NCBI RefSeq assembly: GCF_026210795.1
Contig: NC_089429.1
Location: 1,054,001-1,118,000, forward strand
Length of the DNA stretch: 64,000 nucleotides
Direction of reading: 5' to 3'
Origin: Rhizophagus irregularis
Lineage: Eukaryota; Glomeromycota; Glomeromycetes; Glomerales; Glomeraceae
Below, one piece after another: positions 34,474-45,818 of this stretch. The notes under the pieces were generated by a model, which searched no databases, was not told the DNA's origin, and saw only the letters and a program-made list of their open reading frames with translations. The translations under genes and the position numbers were made by a program. Each line of letters starts with the position of its first letter. The stretch's first letter is position 1.

Positions 34474-34600
34474 GTAACAATATTTTTTATTTTTGTGATC
34501 ATCGGCTGATTTAAAATCATGCAACATATAAAGGCGTAACAATATTTTTATTTTTGTGATCATCAGCTGATTTAAAATTTGGCATGCAACATATAAAGGC
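34474..34600 (+). promoter_or_regulatory. Tandemly duplicated core promoter of the kinase gene
   Basis: A 62-65 bp unit is present twice (34474-34535 and 34536-34600). Each copy carries the near-palindrome TGATCATCAGCTGAT (or ATCGGCTGAT) and then CATATAAAGG. The two TATAAAG boxes (34527-34533 and 34592-34598) lie 137 and 72 bases before the ATG at 34664. A related TGATCATCTGATCAT occurs at about 43302, upstream of the second kinase gene. Confidence 0.65.
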
Positions 34601-34663
34601 GTAAAAATTTTTTTTTTAAAAAAAACTATTCCCCTTCTACGTAAAATTGACCAGTAATCTAAT

Positions 34664-36306
34664 ATGGAAGAATTTAAGCTCAGTGATGATGTAATTGAAC
34701 AAATAAAAGATTTTGATTATTGGGATTTAACAAATGAACAAAAATTGTTAGTTGATAAGTTAATATTAAATGAAGAATTAAAAAAACGTTTTAAAGGTTA
34801 TGGTTTGTGCAAAGAATGTAAACAGCCTAATACTGGTGGTGATTGGTGTAAGTCATGTAACGTTACGCATTTTCAACAAAATTTCCAAAATTGGTCTAGT
34901 AAAAATAATGAAGTCGATAAGTTTATTCAAAAAAAACAACTCAAAGCTAAACGTTATGAAGAAATTTTAGAGTGGATTGAATATGATAGATTTGAAAATG
35001 TTGAATATTTGGCTGAAGGAGGATTTGGAACTATTCATAAAGCAATTTGGAAAGATGGATATATAGTAAAATGGAATTCTGAAAATAATCAATGGAAGAG
35101 AGAAGAAAATTGGTTACAACATAAAAATTTTCCAGTTGTTTTAAAATGTTTACATAATTCTGTTACATCCAAATTTTTAAGAGAAGTAGGTTATTTATTT
35201 GTATATAATTTTCAAACTACTGTACCAATATAAATGTTAAACTTACTATTATTATTATTATTATGGATTCTTTTTTAGATTGAATCTCATACTATGGTTA
35301 TTTCAAGTTGGGTAACTCGGTGTTTTGGCATTACTAAAGGTCCAGATTCTAATAAATTCATGATGGTAATAGAATATGCAAAAGAAGGTAGTTTAAGACA
35401 ATATTTAAATAATATATTTAATTTGATAAATTGGGAAGAAAAGTTGGAAATTTTACAAAAGATTGCAGGTGGCCTCGATTCTATTCATGAAAAAGGATTA
35501 ATTCATCGTGATTTTCATAGTGGTAATATGTTAAAAGGTGATGGATATACTATTATTACTGATTTAGGATTATGCCAACCAGCAAATGTAAAACCTGAAT
35601 ATGAAAAACAAGTACTATATGGAGTATTACCTTATGTTGCGCCTGAGGTTTTAAGAGGAAAAGAGTATACTCAAGAAAGTGATATCTATGCATTTGGAAT
35701 TATTGCATATGAAGTCTGTACAGGGCTTCCTCCTTTTTATGATTTTGCTCATGATAAATTCTTAGCTATTAGCATTTGTGAAGGGCATAGGCCAAAAGCT
35801 AATTATAAAATTCCTCAACTAATTTTGGACATAATTAAACAATGTTGGGATGCTGATCCTTTGAAACGACCTAAAGCATGTGAATTATATAAATCATTAT
35901 ATAAATTATATTATTCAAGTGATCAAGAAATCCATGAGCAAATTAAAGAAGCAGAAAGAATTAATGAAAAGTTTACTTCTACTTCATTACCATATAATGG
36001 TACTACTCTTTCATATACTACAAATCCTCAAGCAATTTACACAAGTAGACTTTTAAGCTTTGAAAATTTACCAGAACCTAAAAATGACTATTCAGGTAAT
36101 TAATGTCTTAGTTTATATTAGAAAAAGTATTGTTGAAATACTTGTAATTAACAATTATTTTTTGTTTTCTAGTATCCATAGAACCAATAGATTTCACTAA
36201 ACTCAATCTAGGTACTAATTTACATTAACTTGCTTCCTGCATGATTAACTTTACTAATAATATTAACAATTTACTTTAATTCATTCTTATAGATAAAGAC
36301 AACTAA
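34664..36306 (+). CDS. Protein kinase with Cys-rich N-terminus (4 exons, 463 aa)
   Basis: The model joins 34664-35185, 35279-36095, 36173-36211 and 36293-36306; all introns are GT-AG and the phases agree. The N-terminal region has CKEC (residues 49-52) and CKSC (62-65), likely a small zinc-binding motif. The kinase domain shows the glycine loop AEGGFGTI (117-124), the ATP-binding lysine in VVLK (161), HRDFHSGN (250-257), DLG (269-271) in place of DFG, and APE (295-297). All catalytic residues are present, so activity is predicted. It belongs to the tyrosine-kinase-like group much expanded in these fungi. The acidic C-terminal tail is short. Last exon: only four codons and stop. Transcription probably starts from the duplicated TATA boxes upstream. 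Confidence 0.88.
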
Positions 36307-37572
36307 GGAAGAAGATTTACAAATATTCAGAATATAAATTTCTTTATTTGTGTCTATTATTTTATTATTTATTTCTTTATGATTTTTACAGCGTGTGTAT
36401 TTTATTGGAATATATTTATTATTATTAAATTTTATAAATAAAGTTTTTTATAATTAAACCAAAAATAAATATGATGAATTACTATATGCATTGTATATTA
36501 TAAAATTATGAAGAAGTAATAAATTACATTATTTATATTTTTTCTTGACTTTATAGTCACATTTTCAAATTTAACATTATATAGTTTAACCCTTTTAATA
36601 TTCCTTGTGTATTCCTCTTTAGAATTCTTGAATTTGAACGGGATATTTATGATTAGTATTGCTCGATTGTTGCGTTGTCAACATTGTCAACATGTCATTT
36701 TTTTCAATTTAATTTATGTTTTTACTACACTTTAGAAAGAAATAAGCATATTTAATCATTCATGTACCTTTATGTTTTTACAATTATGTTTTTTGCTTTT
36801 CTCAGGAAATATTTTAACCCTTCCTTTGTATTACTATATATTCGCATCCTATGTATGTAGTATGAATGAATATTCTTATTAATTTATTTTATAGTTAAAA
36901 AACTAAAATAATCTATTAAAATACTTTATCAGATATTTAGATAACCTCATAATGTAATTTTATTTTACAAAATTATATACAGTGTAATGCCGTAACTTAC
37001 CTAATAAATTTATTAATTGTAAGGCGCAGTATTATATTTAATATTAGTATAGTAGTTTAAAATTGTATTTTAATTGGTCCGCAATGACATTAAACTATGA
37101 TGAACCATAATTAGGAAGGATTAACGTCCGAGATGACGTTTAACTAATGAATTATTGAGTCAGGTGATTAGAACATCAGGTGATTAGTTTGTAGATCATG
37201 ACATTAAATATAAGGATAATTTTAAATGGTTACTAGAACGGATTTACATTAAAGAAAGGAGTTACAAATAAGTAATGATGAACATTGTTTGTTTAAAGTG
37301 AAGCAACGCTTTTTAGCAATTTATTCAGTAAATATTAAGATTTGAGGCAACGCTCAGTATAAAAAGGTGTAGGATTAACAGGGTACAATATAAATATAAA
37401 TAGATGGCGATTTTGACTTTAAAATGAGGTTAGAATAATTTTTAAATTTTAGGATAAATATTTAACCGTTATTTAATATTATTAAACCAAGCATATTATT
37501 GTATTTATTTATATTATTAATAAAGTATTATTTTGTCAATATCTATGGTGGCAACGTGACTTATCACGCCCG
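36307..37572. other. Intergenic, AT-rich
   Basis: Contains the probable 3' UTR of the kinase gene (AATAAA-like signals near 36437-36470). No other gene was recognised. Confidence 0.4.
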
Positions 37573-38163
37573 TAGAGCTGCGACCCGTTACCCATTTATC
37601 CGGATACAATCCGGGTATACTCGAGTATCTATGAGTATCCGGGTTATGGAATAGCAAACGGGTAATACCCATTTTGTATCCGTTTTATGTTGACATATAT
37701 ATACCCGCGGGTAATTGCCCCATAAATTTTGCTAGAATTTTAATGCCGGCCGGAATTAATGTTTATAAATCACTTGGGTGATCGTCACTAATAAGTACGG
37801 TTACAAGTTTTAATATTTGAACGAAAAAGTTACCACAAAAAATAACTTTTGTCCCATTTTATTAATTCTGGCTAAAATTGTAATTTTCGGCTAGAATTAA
37901 ATGTTTACCACTGGTGAGTTTTAGCAATGCTTATCGTAAAAGATTTCTTTTTTTTTTTATATATATTTGATAGTTTTCTTAATTTATAGATTTATTGAGA
38001 AAAAACCAGGTTTTTATCCGGGTAATACCCGGGTATACTCGGGTCATATCTAACAAAAAAGATAAACGGGTATAAACGGGTAATACCCGTTTTGGAGTCG
38101 GGTAACGCATTTTTTGATTTGAGTATGATCCGGATACAGAAATTCTGACGGGTCGCAGCTCTA
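37573..38163. mobile_element. hAT-like MITE, 591 bp
   Basis: The 16-bp terminal inverted repeats are perfect: TAGAGCTGCGACCCGT at 37573 and ACGGGTCGCAGCTCTA ending at 38163. TAGAG termini fit hAT. Inside, GGGTAATACCCG and GAGTATCCGGGT motifs recur many times in both directions. The flanks share TATCACG (37562-37568 and 38164-38170), but on the left it is four bases from the element edge, so the duplication is not clean. No coding sequence is present. Confidence 0.82.
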
Positions 38164-38214
38164 TATCACGGGCATAGGTATTACAACAGTCATATATAAC
38201 TGAAATAATGAACT

Positions 38215-39725
38215 ACACATGTGTATAATGTTATATAGTTTAAATTCATTTACTCCATTTTTTAAAAAAAAAATTAATCATCATCATCATCATTTCTACG
38301 ATTTGTATCTAAAAAACAAAATATTTAACCCTTTCCTTTTTCATAATATGTTCTTTTACATAGTATAAAATATTTTCACTTTTACCATTTTGGATTATAT
38401 TTCTAAATTAATAATTTCTCTATAAAAGTATTTTGTGAAATTTTGAAATTTTTTAAAAATATTACCAAATCATTCGTATTAAATAAAAGAGTCAAACGCA
38501 AATATTCTAATTTAGAAGGAAGAACTTGTCCTAAATTTTGTAATACAGTTGAACTATATTCATCATAATTTGTTGTATGATAATCGTAAACATCCATTTC
38601 AATAGTAAGATAATTAATACTTTATATTTATTTATTATTTAAAAATAATGAATAAACATTATCAGACATACTTGATTCAAAATATCTAATCTTTTTACAA
38701 TATTTCATAATAAACTTGAATAATTGTTGTTTTAGTTCAATATATTCAGTATCATTTTTAAGACAAAACCCAAAATTTTCTAAACAATCACCAAATTACT
38801 TTGATAGTAATTGTAATGATTCAACATGGTAGTATTTCAATCATAAATAAAGATTTCAATTTAAAAAGTTACTTAATAATTTGTTGAACAAATTTAGAAT
38901 TTAAAGAAACACAATAAATGGTATGAACAAGTTTCTAAAACATTTAATTGATCAAAAACCTTTTGTAAAATATTAATTATATCACTAAAGTTAATATAAT
39001 AAAATATAATTGTATTTAAAATATTTGAACAATTAGAATTTTTTAATCGATGATAAATATGGGTGATTATAAAGTAATATTACTAGATCCAAATGTAATT
39101 ATTTTGAGATTATGTTGTGAAATAATTATTTGTGATATACATTTTTCAAACAATGAAAAATTATTGAATTTATACAATAAAGATAAATTTAAAAACAATT
39201 GATGAGATTGATTTGCAATTAGAATATTAAAAATTGTAAAAATGGAATGATATTTATTACATTCGGAAACGAATGAGGAAAATTGAGTTTTAAATTTTTG
39301 ATATTGTAAATAAAATTTGGATTTTGTAAAGTTAATTCCATATTTTCATTAAAATCTCTACAATAAATATCCATGTCAAGTACAACTTCAAAATAACGTA
39401 AATTTTCTTAACACTTTGATCTATAAAATAAGTTTTCTAGTTTCTTATAATTATCTTCATCACTGTATTTTTAACCCACTTTTAATAGAATAACGAATAT
39501 TTTGTATATTTAAATATTTAATAAAACTTGGCTAATTGAATAATGTATAAGTAAGTACTGAATTATTATCAATTTTATATTCACTAAATTTCTTCATTTA
39601 AAAAGTGTAAACAAATTTCAATACAACGATTATTTTGTGTGGGAATTGAAAATAGATCTTCCCATATGCTAAACGACACCAAAATTTATTAACTAAATAT
39701 ATGAATACAATGTTGAAATAATTTG
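38215..39725 (-). pseudogene. F-box/leucine-rich gene, dead copy
   Basis: Almost the full length of the family can be followed: WCRLA-type sequence near 39665, the LQNLGQVLPSKLEYL segment intact near 38510-38560, and the C-terminal NEFKL-type region near 38235. The frame is broken repeatedly by small indels and stops. The MACSK start is gone; homology fades at the KDFSTLYS region near 39700. The promoter block survives at 39817. It has the same orientation as all other copies. Confidence 0.85.
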
Positions 39726-39816
39726 CTATCAAAAGGAAAGAAAGAAGAAAAAGGAGTAGCTTTCATTTCAAAAAAGATTCAATTTATCAATTTTAGTAAC
39801 GTTTGTTGTAACTAGT

Positions 39817-39840
39817 CTATAAAAGGGCAACAAAGGAACT
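39817..39840 (-). promoter_or_regulatory. Relic of the F-box family promoter block
   Basis: CTATAAAAGGGCAACAAAGG aligns with the blocks at 16318 and 19867, and the next bases (AACTAAAAATAACAT) continue the alignment. It sits upstream of a dead gene, which shows that the block duplicates together with the coding region. Confidence 0.55.
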
Positions 39841-39984
39841 AAAAATAACATCCTTTCTTGTATAATTTGGGTAATTCAGGCCGACAGGCCTAACAATCTC
39901 TTATTATTTATTATCGGTCACCGATTTAATAATGTCTGTGCTACAAGAAATAATATCAAAATTATGTAATTTAAAGTCATGATA

Positions 39985-40410
39985 CATTTTCATCAACTCT
40001 ATCTATATTAACCGATGAATAACTTTTAATAAAATATTTGAGAATATTTTAAAAATGCTTTCAAGTCACTCCGAATTGATCTTAAACTTTTAAATAAACA
40101 AGAATTTATCCTAAATTTAGTAATATAATTGGATAAATTTTAATGTAACTTAATTATTTAAATATTTGAACTAACAATGTTTCACAACAGGATCAATGAA
40201 TTTAGACCATATAGGTTAACTACACAAATAATAAAATTAATATATTTAATGAATTTAAACACAAATCTAATGATTAAATATTTTAGCGAAAAATCGCGAA
40301 ATGGAAATTATTTATCGATCAAATTATTACCATGGTACGACATAATTCTGTGGTACGGAGTATGTTACACGTTACATGATTCAAATTAATTTATAAATAA
40401 TTTCATTTCG
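39985..40410 (-). pseudogene. Degenerate 3' remnant of an F-box/leucine-rich gene
   Basis: Decayed FIKKLLI-coding (about 40020-40050) and LQNLGQ-coding (about 40105-40135) segments lie in family order. It is related to the remnants at 16640 and 20085, including the inner block around 40300 (ATCAAATTATTACCAT), which resembles about 20400-20420. Confidence 0.5.
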
Positions 40411-40954
40411 TCAACTTTGAAATTCAAATAATATTCTCAAAAATGGATATATTTGATTGAGATGGATATTGATTGCATGATGAGAACTGGACGTAACCTA
40501 ATCAAATGTTGCATTTAAATGTGGTTACATAAATTAAAAATGGGTTAACACTTTTGATGAATAATAATCATAACATAAATATCATAAATATTAAAATTTA
40601 TACAATTTAAAATAATAACCAAATAAATGATTTATAAATAATTTTTATTGAAAAATACTAATGTGTTGTTACAAAATTACTTTGTTACAAATAATATTTT
40701 ATAATAATAAATATAATTATCTTTATTTAATAATTGAAAAGTCCTAGTATAAAAATAATAGAGAATGTGAATTATTTAAATTACAAACTAAGAATCTTTT
40801 TATTACTCTAATCTTAGTGTTTAAATAATTTCAAAATAAAATAATAAATAGTAAATATGAATTTGTTTTCAAGTAAATTAATTTAAAATCCATCTAAAGA
40901 GAATAAATATATTAGTAAATAAATATAATATATTATTTTAATATTATTAAAATA
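40411..40954. other. AT-rich intergenic
   Basis: No feature is recognisable here other than the likely 3' UTR of the kinase gene to the right. Confidence 0.4.
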
Positions 40955-43171
40955 TTAAATTATAAACAAACCATCGGGAGTTTCTTGTTTATCTTTTTCT
41001 TCTGAATGAAGATTTGGATTATTTTTTACTTCATCTATATAAATAAGATAAATTAGAATAATAATAACTGATCATGCATTATTATAAATAATTTATTTTA
41101 CTTACCATTAATACTAATATTTGATCGTCGTTGCATGAATTCTCTCTCAAAGTCATTTTGAACGTCTATTATTATCAATAAATCAAATTTATTAACATGC
41201 TCATCAACAAAAATATTATAAGAAAATTAGAATCGATATATAAATAAATAATTTAAGACTTTTCCATTCTCTATTTTTAATTTTTTCGATAATCTGGGTG
41301 ATTCTTTACTATCATTATCTAAAATTAAGATATACAGTAAATTAGTATTTATTTATTATAAAACACTAATAGGAAAAAATTACCATTGGAACTAATTGGC
41401 GTATATTGATTACTCGATTTACTAAGATTACTAGCTATAATAAAATGGATCATTTAATATTTATTATATAAAATTCAACATAATTTTAATAAATACTTAC
41501 AATTACTAGAAATACTAAAATCATATGATCTACTGATATAAAATGCTATTTTTAAAAAAAAGAGGTTATCTCAATCTATTTATTAATTAATAAAGGACTT
41601 ATACTAAAACATTATTATCTTTATATTACCTTTTTGTTCTTCTGTTATTATTTATTTAAAAAAGGTATCATTAATTATAATGTTAAAGAAAAAAAATCAA
41701 ATAGTTAATAAACATTAAAAAAGCATACCTTCTGTTGCATTTTTTGGTTCAGGTAGATTTTCAAAATTATGAATTTTACTTGTAAATATTTTACTACTCA
41801 TAATATTGCTTGTTTTTTTGTCTATTTCTATTATTGGTTGAGGTAATTCATTTGGATTATTTCGATAATATGACATAATTTCATTCATCTTATTGCAAAG
41901 TGTATCGATATCAGGCCTTTTTAATGGATCAGCATCCCAACATTGTTCCATTAGACTTTTATATTCGGAAGGAATTTCTGATATAATTTTTGGTCTTATA
42001 CCATCAATGATATTAATTGCAAGAGTATAATCATGTTCATAATTCATAAATGGAGGTTGCCCAAATGAAATTTCCCACATAAGCATTGCAATACTATAAA
42101 TATCAGATTTAAGAGTATACCCTTTTCCATTAATAACTTCAGGAGCTATATAGGGAAGATTTCCATAAATGCTTGTTGATGGTTTGTCTGCAGGACCACA
42201 AAATCCAAGATCACTAATACTCCAATCAGCATTAAACTGTGAATATAATATATTTCCAGAATGCAAATCTCTATGAATTGAATTCTCTATATGAACATAA
42301 TAAAGTGCATCAATTATTAAAAAAGTAATTTTAATCCTTTCATTCCATGTAAGTTGATTATGATTTTGTTGTAAATATTCTCTTAAATTCATATCATACT
42401 TTCTCATTACAAGTAAATAATTTCTATTTGATGGATTTTGTGTTAAACCAAAACATTGAACAATCGCTGAATGTTTGTTGCACAAAGTCAAATGTGATTT
42501 AGCCTTTAAAAAATAATAAATATTATTATTACCAATTAAATTTTAAATTTAAGTTCTTTAAATATTTTTAACTTACAAACCTCTTCAAACCAACTTTGAC
42601 TTGCATTTTCAACATTTTTTAATTCTTTAAGTATTACAGCTTGAGCTCCAAATCTTATTAATTGTTGCTCTTTAGAATTCCATTCATTATATTTTCCATC
42701 AATCCAATCTGCTGTATAAATCTCTGAGAATCCACCTTTTGTCAGATATTTAATATTTTCTAAATTATTAAATGGGATCCATTCAATAATAACATTTGGT
42801 CTAAGTGTTTCCATTTGACAATTTTTTATTAAATTATCAATAACATTATTTCCAGAAGTCCAATTTGAAAAATTAGATTTTAAATAATTTTGAACACAAT
42901 ATTCACAATATAATGTAGCTAAACATTTTTGGTTACAATTCTCACAAATTCTTCTTGTTCCTGAATTAAAACGAATTTTATCTCGGTCATAAGATTCATT
43001 ATTTAATCTTATTGCTTCAGTTTTTTCTTCTTCTGTAAGAGATTCGTCAGCAAGAACGAATTGTTCACAAAATTCGTATTGTTCATGAAGGCCAACGTAA
43101 ATATTATAATCAATTGATGCAAATGCTCTACTATTTACTGCTTGTATTAATTCTTCCCGAATATTGGACAT
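40955..43171 (-). CDS. Protein kinase with Cys-rich N-terminus, second copy (up to 8 exons)
   Basis: Minus-strand exons: 42581-43171, 41729-42503, 41630-41641, 41501-41545, 41384-41434, 41259-41318, 41106-41165 and 40955-41034, with consistent phases. The ATG is set at MSNIREELIQ (43171). The N-terminal part has CENC (76-79) and CEYC (89-92). The kinase domain has TKGGFSEIY (144-152), a lysine in VILKEL (182), HRDLHSGN (274-281), DLG (295-297) and APE (317-319); all key residues are kept. The first donor is GTTTGT, chosen for phase. Exon 6 lacks a GT donor at the expected point. If it is not spliced there, translation runs on to a stop at 41227, with no loss of the kinase domain. The remaining exons add a Ser/Asn-rich tail. 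Confidence 0.8.
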
Positions 43172-43321
43172 TTTTGTTAAAAGAAAAAATATTTTTAAGT
43201 GCAAAAAAAATAAAGTTTCCAGACGGTTAACAAATAAGTTGTGCAACCACCAAAATTTTAATATTGTCTACTTGTCACGTGCTGCATTGTAAACAAAATA
43301 ATGATCATCTGATCATACAAT

Positions 43322-43334
43322 ATAGACAAAATAA
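43322..43334. repeat. Target-site duplication of the LINE, left copy
   Basis: ATAGACAAAATAA is repeated exactly at 52515-52527, on the far side of the retrotransposon. Confidence 0.85.
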
Positions 43335-43471
43335 GATTAAGCCTTTCCGACGATCGTAAAATACCAAAAATCCACAGAAGAAATTTTCACTAAAAACATA
43401 TATTTCTTTCTAGACAAGTGTCAATTTTTTCACCCTTTTTGGCCCCTACGTTCTTCCCGGAACATTACCAT

Positions 43472-45706
43472 ATGAGTTTTAATATAAGAAAAAAATTTTC
43501 AAACAAATTTCTTAAAAATATTGAAAAGTCTTACCGATCGGTTACCAACGAAGAAGATATATATTATACATTCTCTTCCTCAAAGACAACTAACAATATG
43601 TCTCAACAACCAGTTATAAACCCTACTAACACAACCGGAGATACCTTAATAGACACTGTTATGGAGGAAGCAACGGCTAGTTCTTCATCTCATGTCCTTT
43701 CTCACAGCGAAATAGACCTCACATCACGTGACCCACAGGAAAAAGATATTCACACGCAAACACCAATCACTGAAAACTTCCCCATTATGGATGAAGATCC
43801 ATCTACATCTAACCCCGATAAGGGTAAATCTGCGGAATCTCAACCAGCCTCACAAACAAATAAACCGAATTCGATAGAAATATCCGTGTTAAACGACATT
43901 TTTAAACAAACACCCCAGGCTTCTAACAAAGCACACAAAGGTTTCATCCCCAGAGACAGTTTCCGACCCGAACTTTCCAACAATGATATCATCAAGTTAC
44001 TAAAGACGTCATTTATATGTGATAGTAACGCCTTCAAATTTGAAGTTAACTCAACTTCAACATACAAATACTTCACCATATATTTCCGAACGCGTGACTC
44101 GCTCAATCAATATATAGAAAAATGCCCGCCAGAACTTGAACAGGTTAAAATTTTTGAACTTACCAACACAGCTATCAACACATTACTCGAGAGAAAATTT
44201 TCCAATCTCGACCAAGCTGTTATCAAAATTATGGATATACCATATAACTATGACACATCCATGCTCATCAAACACCTCGCTATTAAAACCAATAGCATTA
44301 TCATTGATCATAAAGAAATCAAAAAACCACCCAGGAAAATACCTAACCGAAATAACCGTGGTCGCCCGATCTATATCAAACCAGCATATAAACAACTAAT
44401 CATCCGTTTCGATAAACAAACAGCCTACGATTATTTTATGCAAGAAAATTATTGGAGCCTAGAAATAGAAAACTTCGTAGTTAGAATACTACCGGGAAAC
44501 CAAAATGATCCAGAATTTAAAAAACGTACTGGTAATTATTTTAAAATTACAGGACTCCCACTCAATTCTACCGCCATGGACCTTGAACCACTGATCAAAC
44601 ACATTTACGGACGCACTTGCACGTTCACACAAACCACTAGATACTCAACCGCCAAAAATGCATATATATACGTATCACCTGATAATTATCCCACCACCGC
44701 CATGAATGGCGCATCTTCACTATTTGAAGGCCACAATATCTACATTCTTCCCGGGCACTTATCAGTTAAAACATGCAATACTTGTGGATCACCACTACAT
44801 CTTTCAAACAATTGTGACGACAAAAACTTCAAAATGAACTCTGATAATCGTAAGATTTTTCAAAAAAGGTTCATAGACCGTAAAGATGAAAAAATTACAA
44901 TCAACGAGTGTCACAAGAATAGATATAACCACGTGATATCTCTTAACACTCAAAACAAAAATGCAAACCTTCCGCCAAAGGACGATACACGTACACAACC
45001 ACAAACAAGAACCCATAAGAACGGTTCACAATCTGGTAGCTTACTTTACCCCCGTCAAGGGAAACAACCACGTCACATCCCACGTAATAACAACGAAACT
45101 CACAATTGGGACGACTTACTTATCACCCCCCAACACAACCAGTCGCAAACTGCATCAAATAATCATTTAAATAAAAGAATCGACGATCTCGAAAAACAAG
45201 TCCAATCACTCATTAATAACATTCGATTATTACAACAAAACAATACGAAAACAGATCAAAGCATTGCCGACCTACACCACAGTCATATGACTATGGATAC
45301 ATCGCTTTCAGAAATAAAAGAAAGATGTGTCAAATACGATACAATTATTCAACAACTTACTACTAATATTAATTTACTAAGTAAAAAAGAGATAGCAGCG
45401 ACCCAAGAACGTCCTCGCAAAATATCAAAAAAAGTCACGCCATATGAACAAACTTCATACAGAGCAACTAAATCCAAATACAACCTTAGGAATAATAAAG
45501 ATAATACTACTTATGAAGACGAAAGCGAATTCCACCCGTCCACAGGAGACGACACAGACGTCCCGGACGAAAATGCTATGTCAGATGGCGCTAGTTTCGA
45601 AGGCATTATAGATAACACGTTACAAGAACCTGTTAAAAATGACACTTTTACAGTCAAATCATATAATCCACTAAACCTCCTCAATAGTTTTAACGCTACA
45701 CGTTGA
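43472..45706 (+). CDS. LINE ORF1 protein (744 aa), nucleic-acid binding
   Basis: The frame is open from about 43418, but the first ATG is at 43472 (MSFNIRKKFSNKFL). The N-terminal 150 residues are Ser/Thr/Pro/Asn-rich. Residues about 250-400 contain two regions resembling RNA-recognition motifs (AVIKIMDIPYNYD; NYFKITGLPLNSTAMDLEPL). A CCHC zinc knuckle CNTCGSPLHLSNNC (435-448, C-x2-C-x4-H-x4-C) follows. Residues about 565-655 form a coiled coil (LNKRIDDLEKQVQSLINN). ORF1 proteins package element RNA and act as nucleic-acid chaperones. This frame is intact, unlike ORF2. The 5' UTR is only about 137 bases. Confidence 0.85.
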   Translation: MSFNIRKKFSNKFLKNIEKSYRSVTNEEDIYYTFSSSKTTNNMSQQPVINPTNTTGDTLIDTVMEEATASSSSHVLSHSEIDLTSRDPQEKDIHTQTPITENFPIMDEDPSTSNPDKGKSAESQPASQTNKPNSIEISVLNDIFKQTPQASNKAHKGFIPRDSFRPELSNNDIIKLLKTSFICDSNAFKFEVNSTSTYKYFTIYFRTRDSLNQYIEKCPPELEQVKIFELTNTAINTLLERKFSNLDQAVIKIMDIPYNYDTSMLIKHLAIKTNSIIIDHKEIKKPPRKIPNRNNRGRPIYIKPAYKQLIIRFDKQTAYDYFMQENYWSLEIENFVVRILPGNQNDPEFKKRTGNYFKITGLPLNSTAMDLEPLIKHIYGRTCTFTQTTRYSTAKNAYIYVSPDNYPTTAMNGASSLFEGHNIYILPGHLSVKTCNTCGSPLHLSNNCDDKNFKMNSDNRKIFQKRFIDRKDEKITINECHKNRYNHVISLNTQNKNANLPPKDDTRTQPQTRTHKNGSQSGSLLYPRQGKQPRHIPRNNNETHNWDDLLITPQHNQSQTASNNHLNKRIDDLEKQVQSLINNIRLLQQNNTKTDQSIADLHHSHMTMDTSLSEIKERCVKYDTIIQQLTTNINLLSKKEIAATQERPRKISKKVTPYEQTSYRATKSKYNLRNNKDNTTYEDESEFHPSTGDDTDVPDENAMSDGASFEGIIDNTLQEPVKNDTFTVKSYNPLNLLNSFNATR

Positions 45707-45818
45707 TACTATAACTCCCTCCACCATATTTTTGGACTAATTACGGACTTCCCCTACTGATTTTGATGTTTAAATAATTTTTTTACACATTCAATTTTAT
45801 ATTAAATTTTTTTTTTTT

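Noticed and set aside
43418-43471. Start of LINE ORF1 at 43418
   Set aside because: The codon there is GTG. The first ATG in frame is 43472.
43840-44399. Open frames on both strands inside LINE ORF1
   Set aside because: Shadows of the ORF1 coding frame. No start context, and they lie wholly within a better-supported gene.
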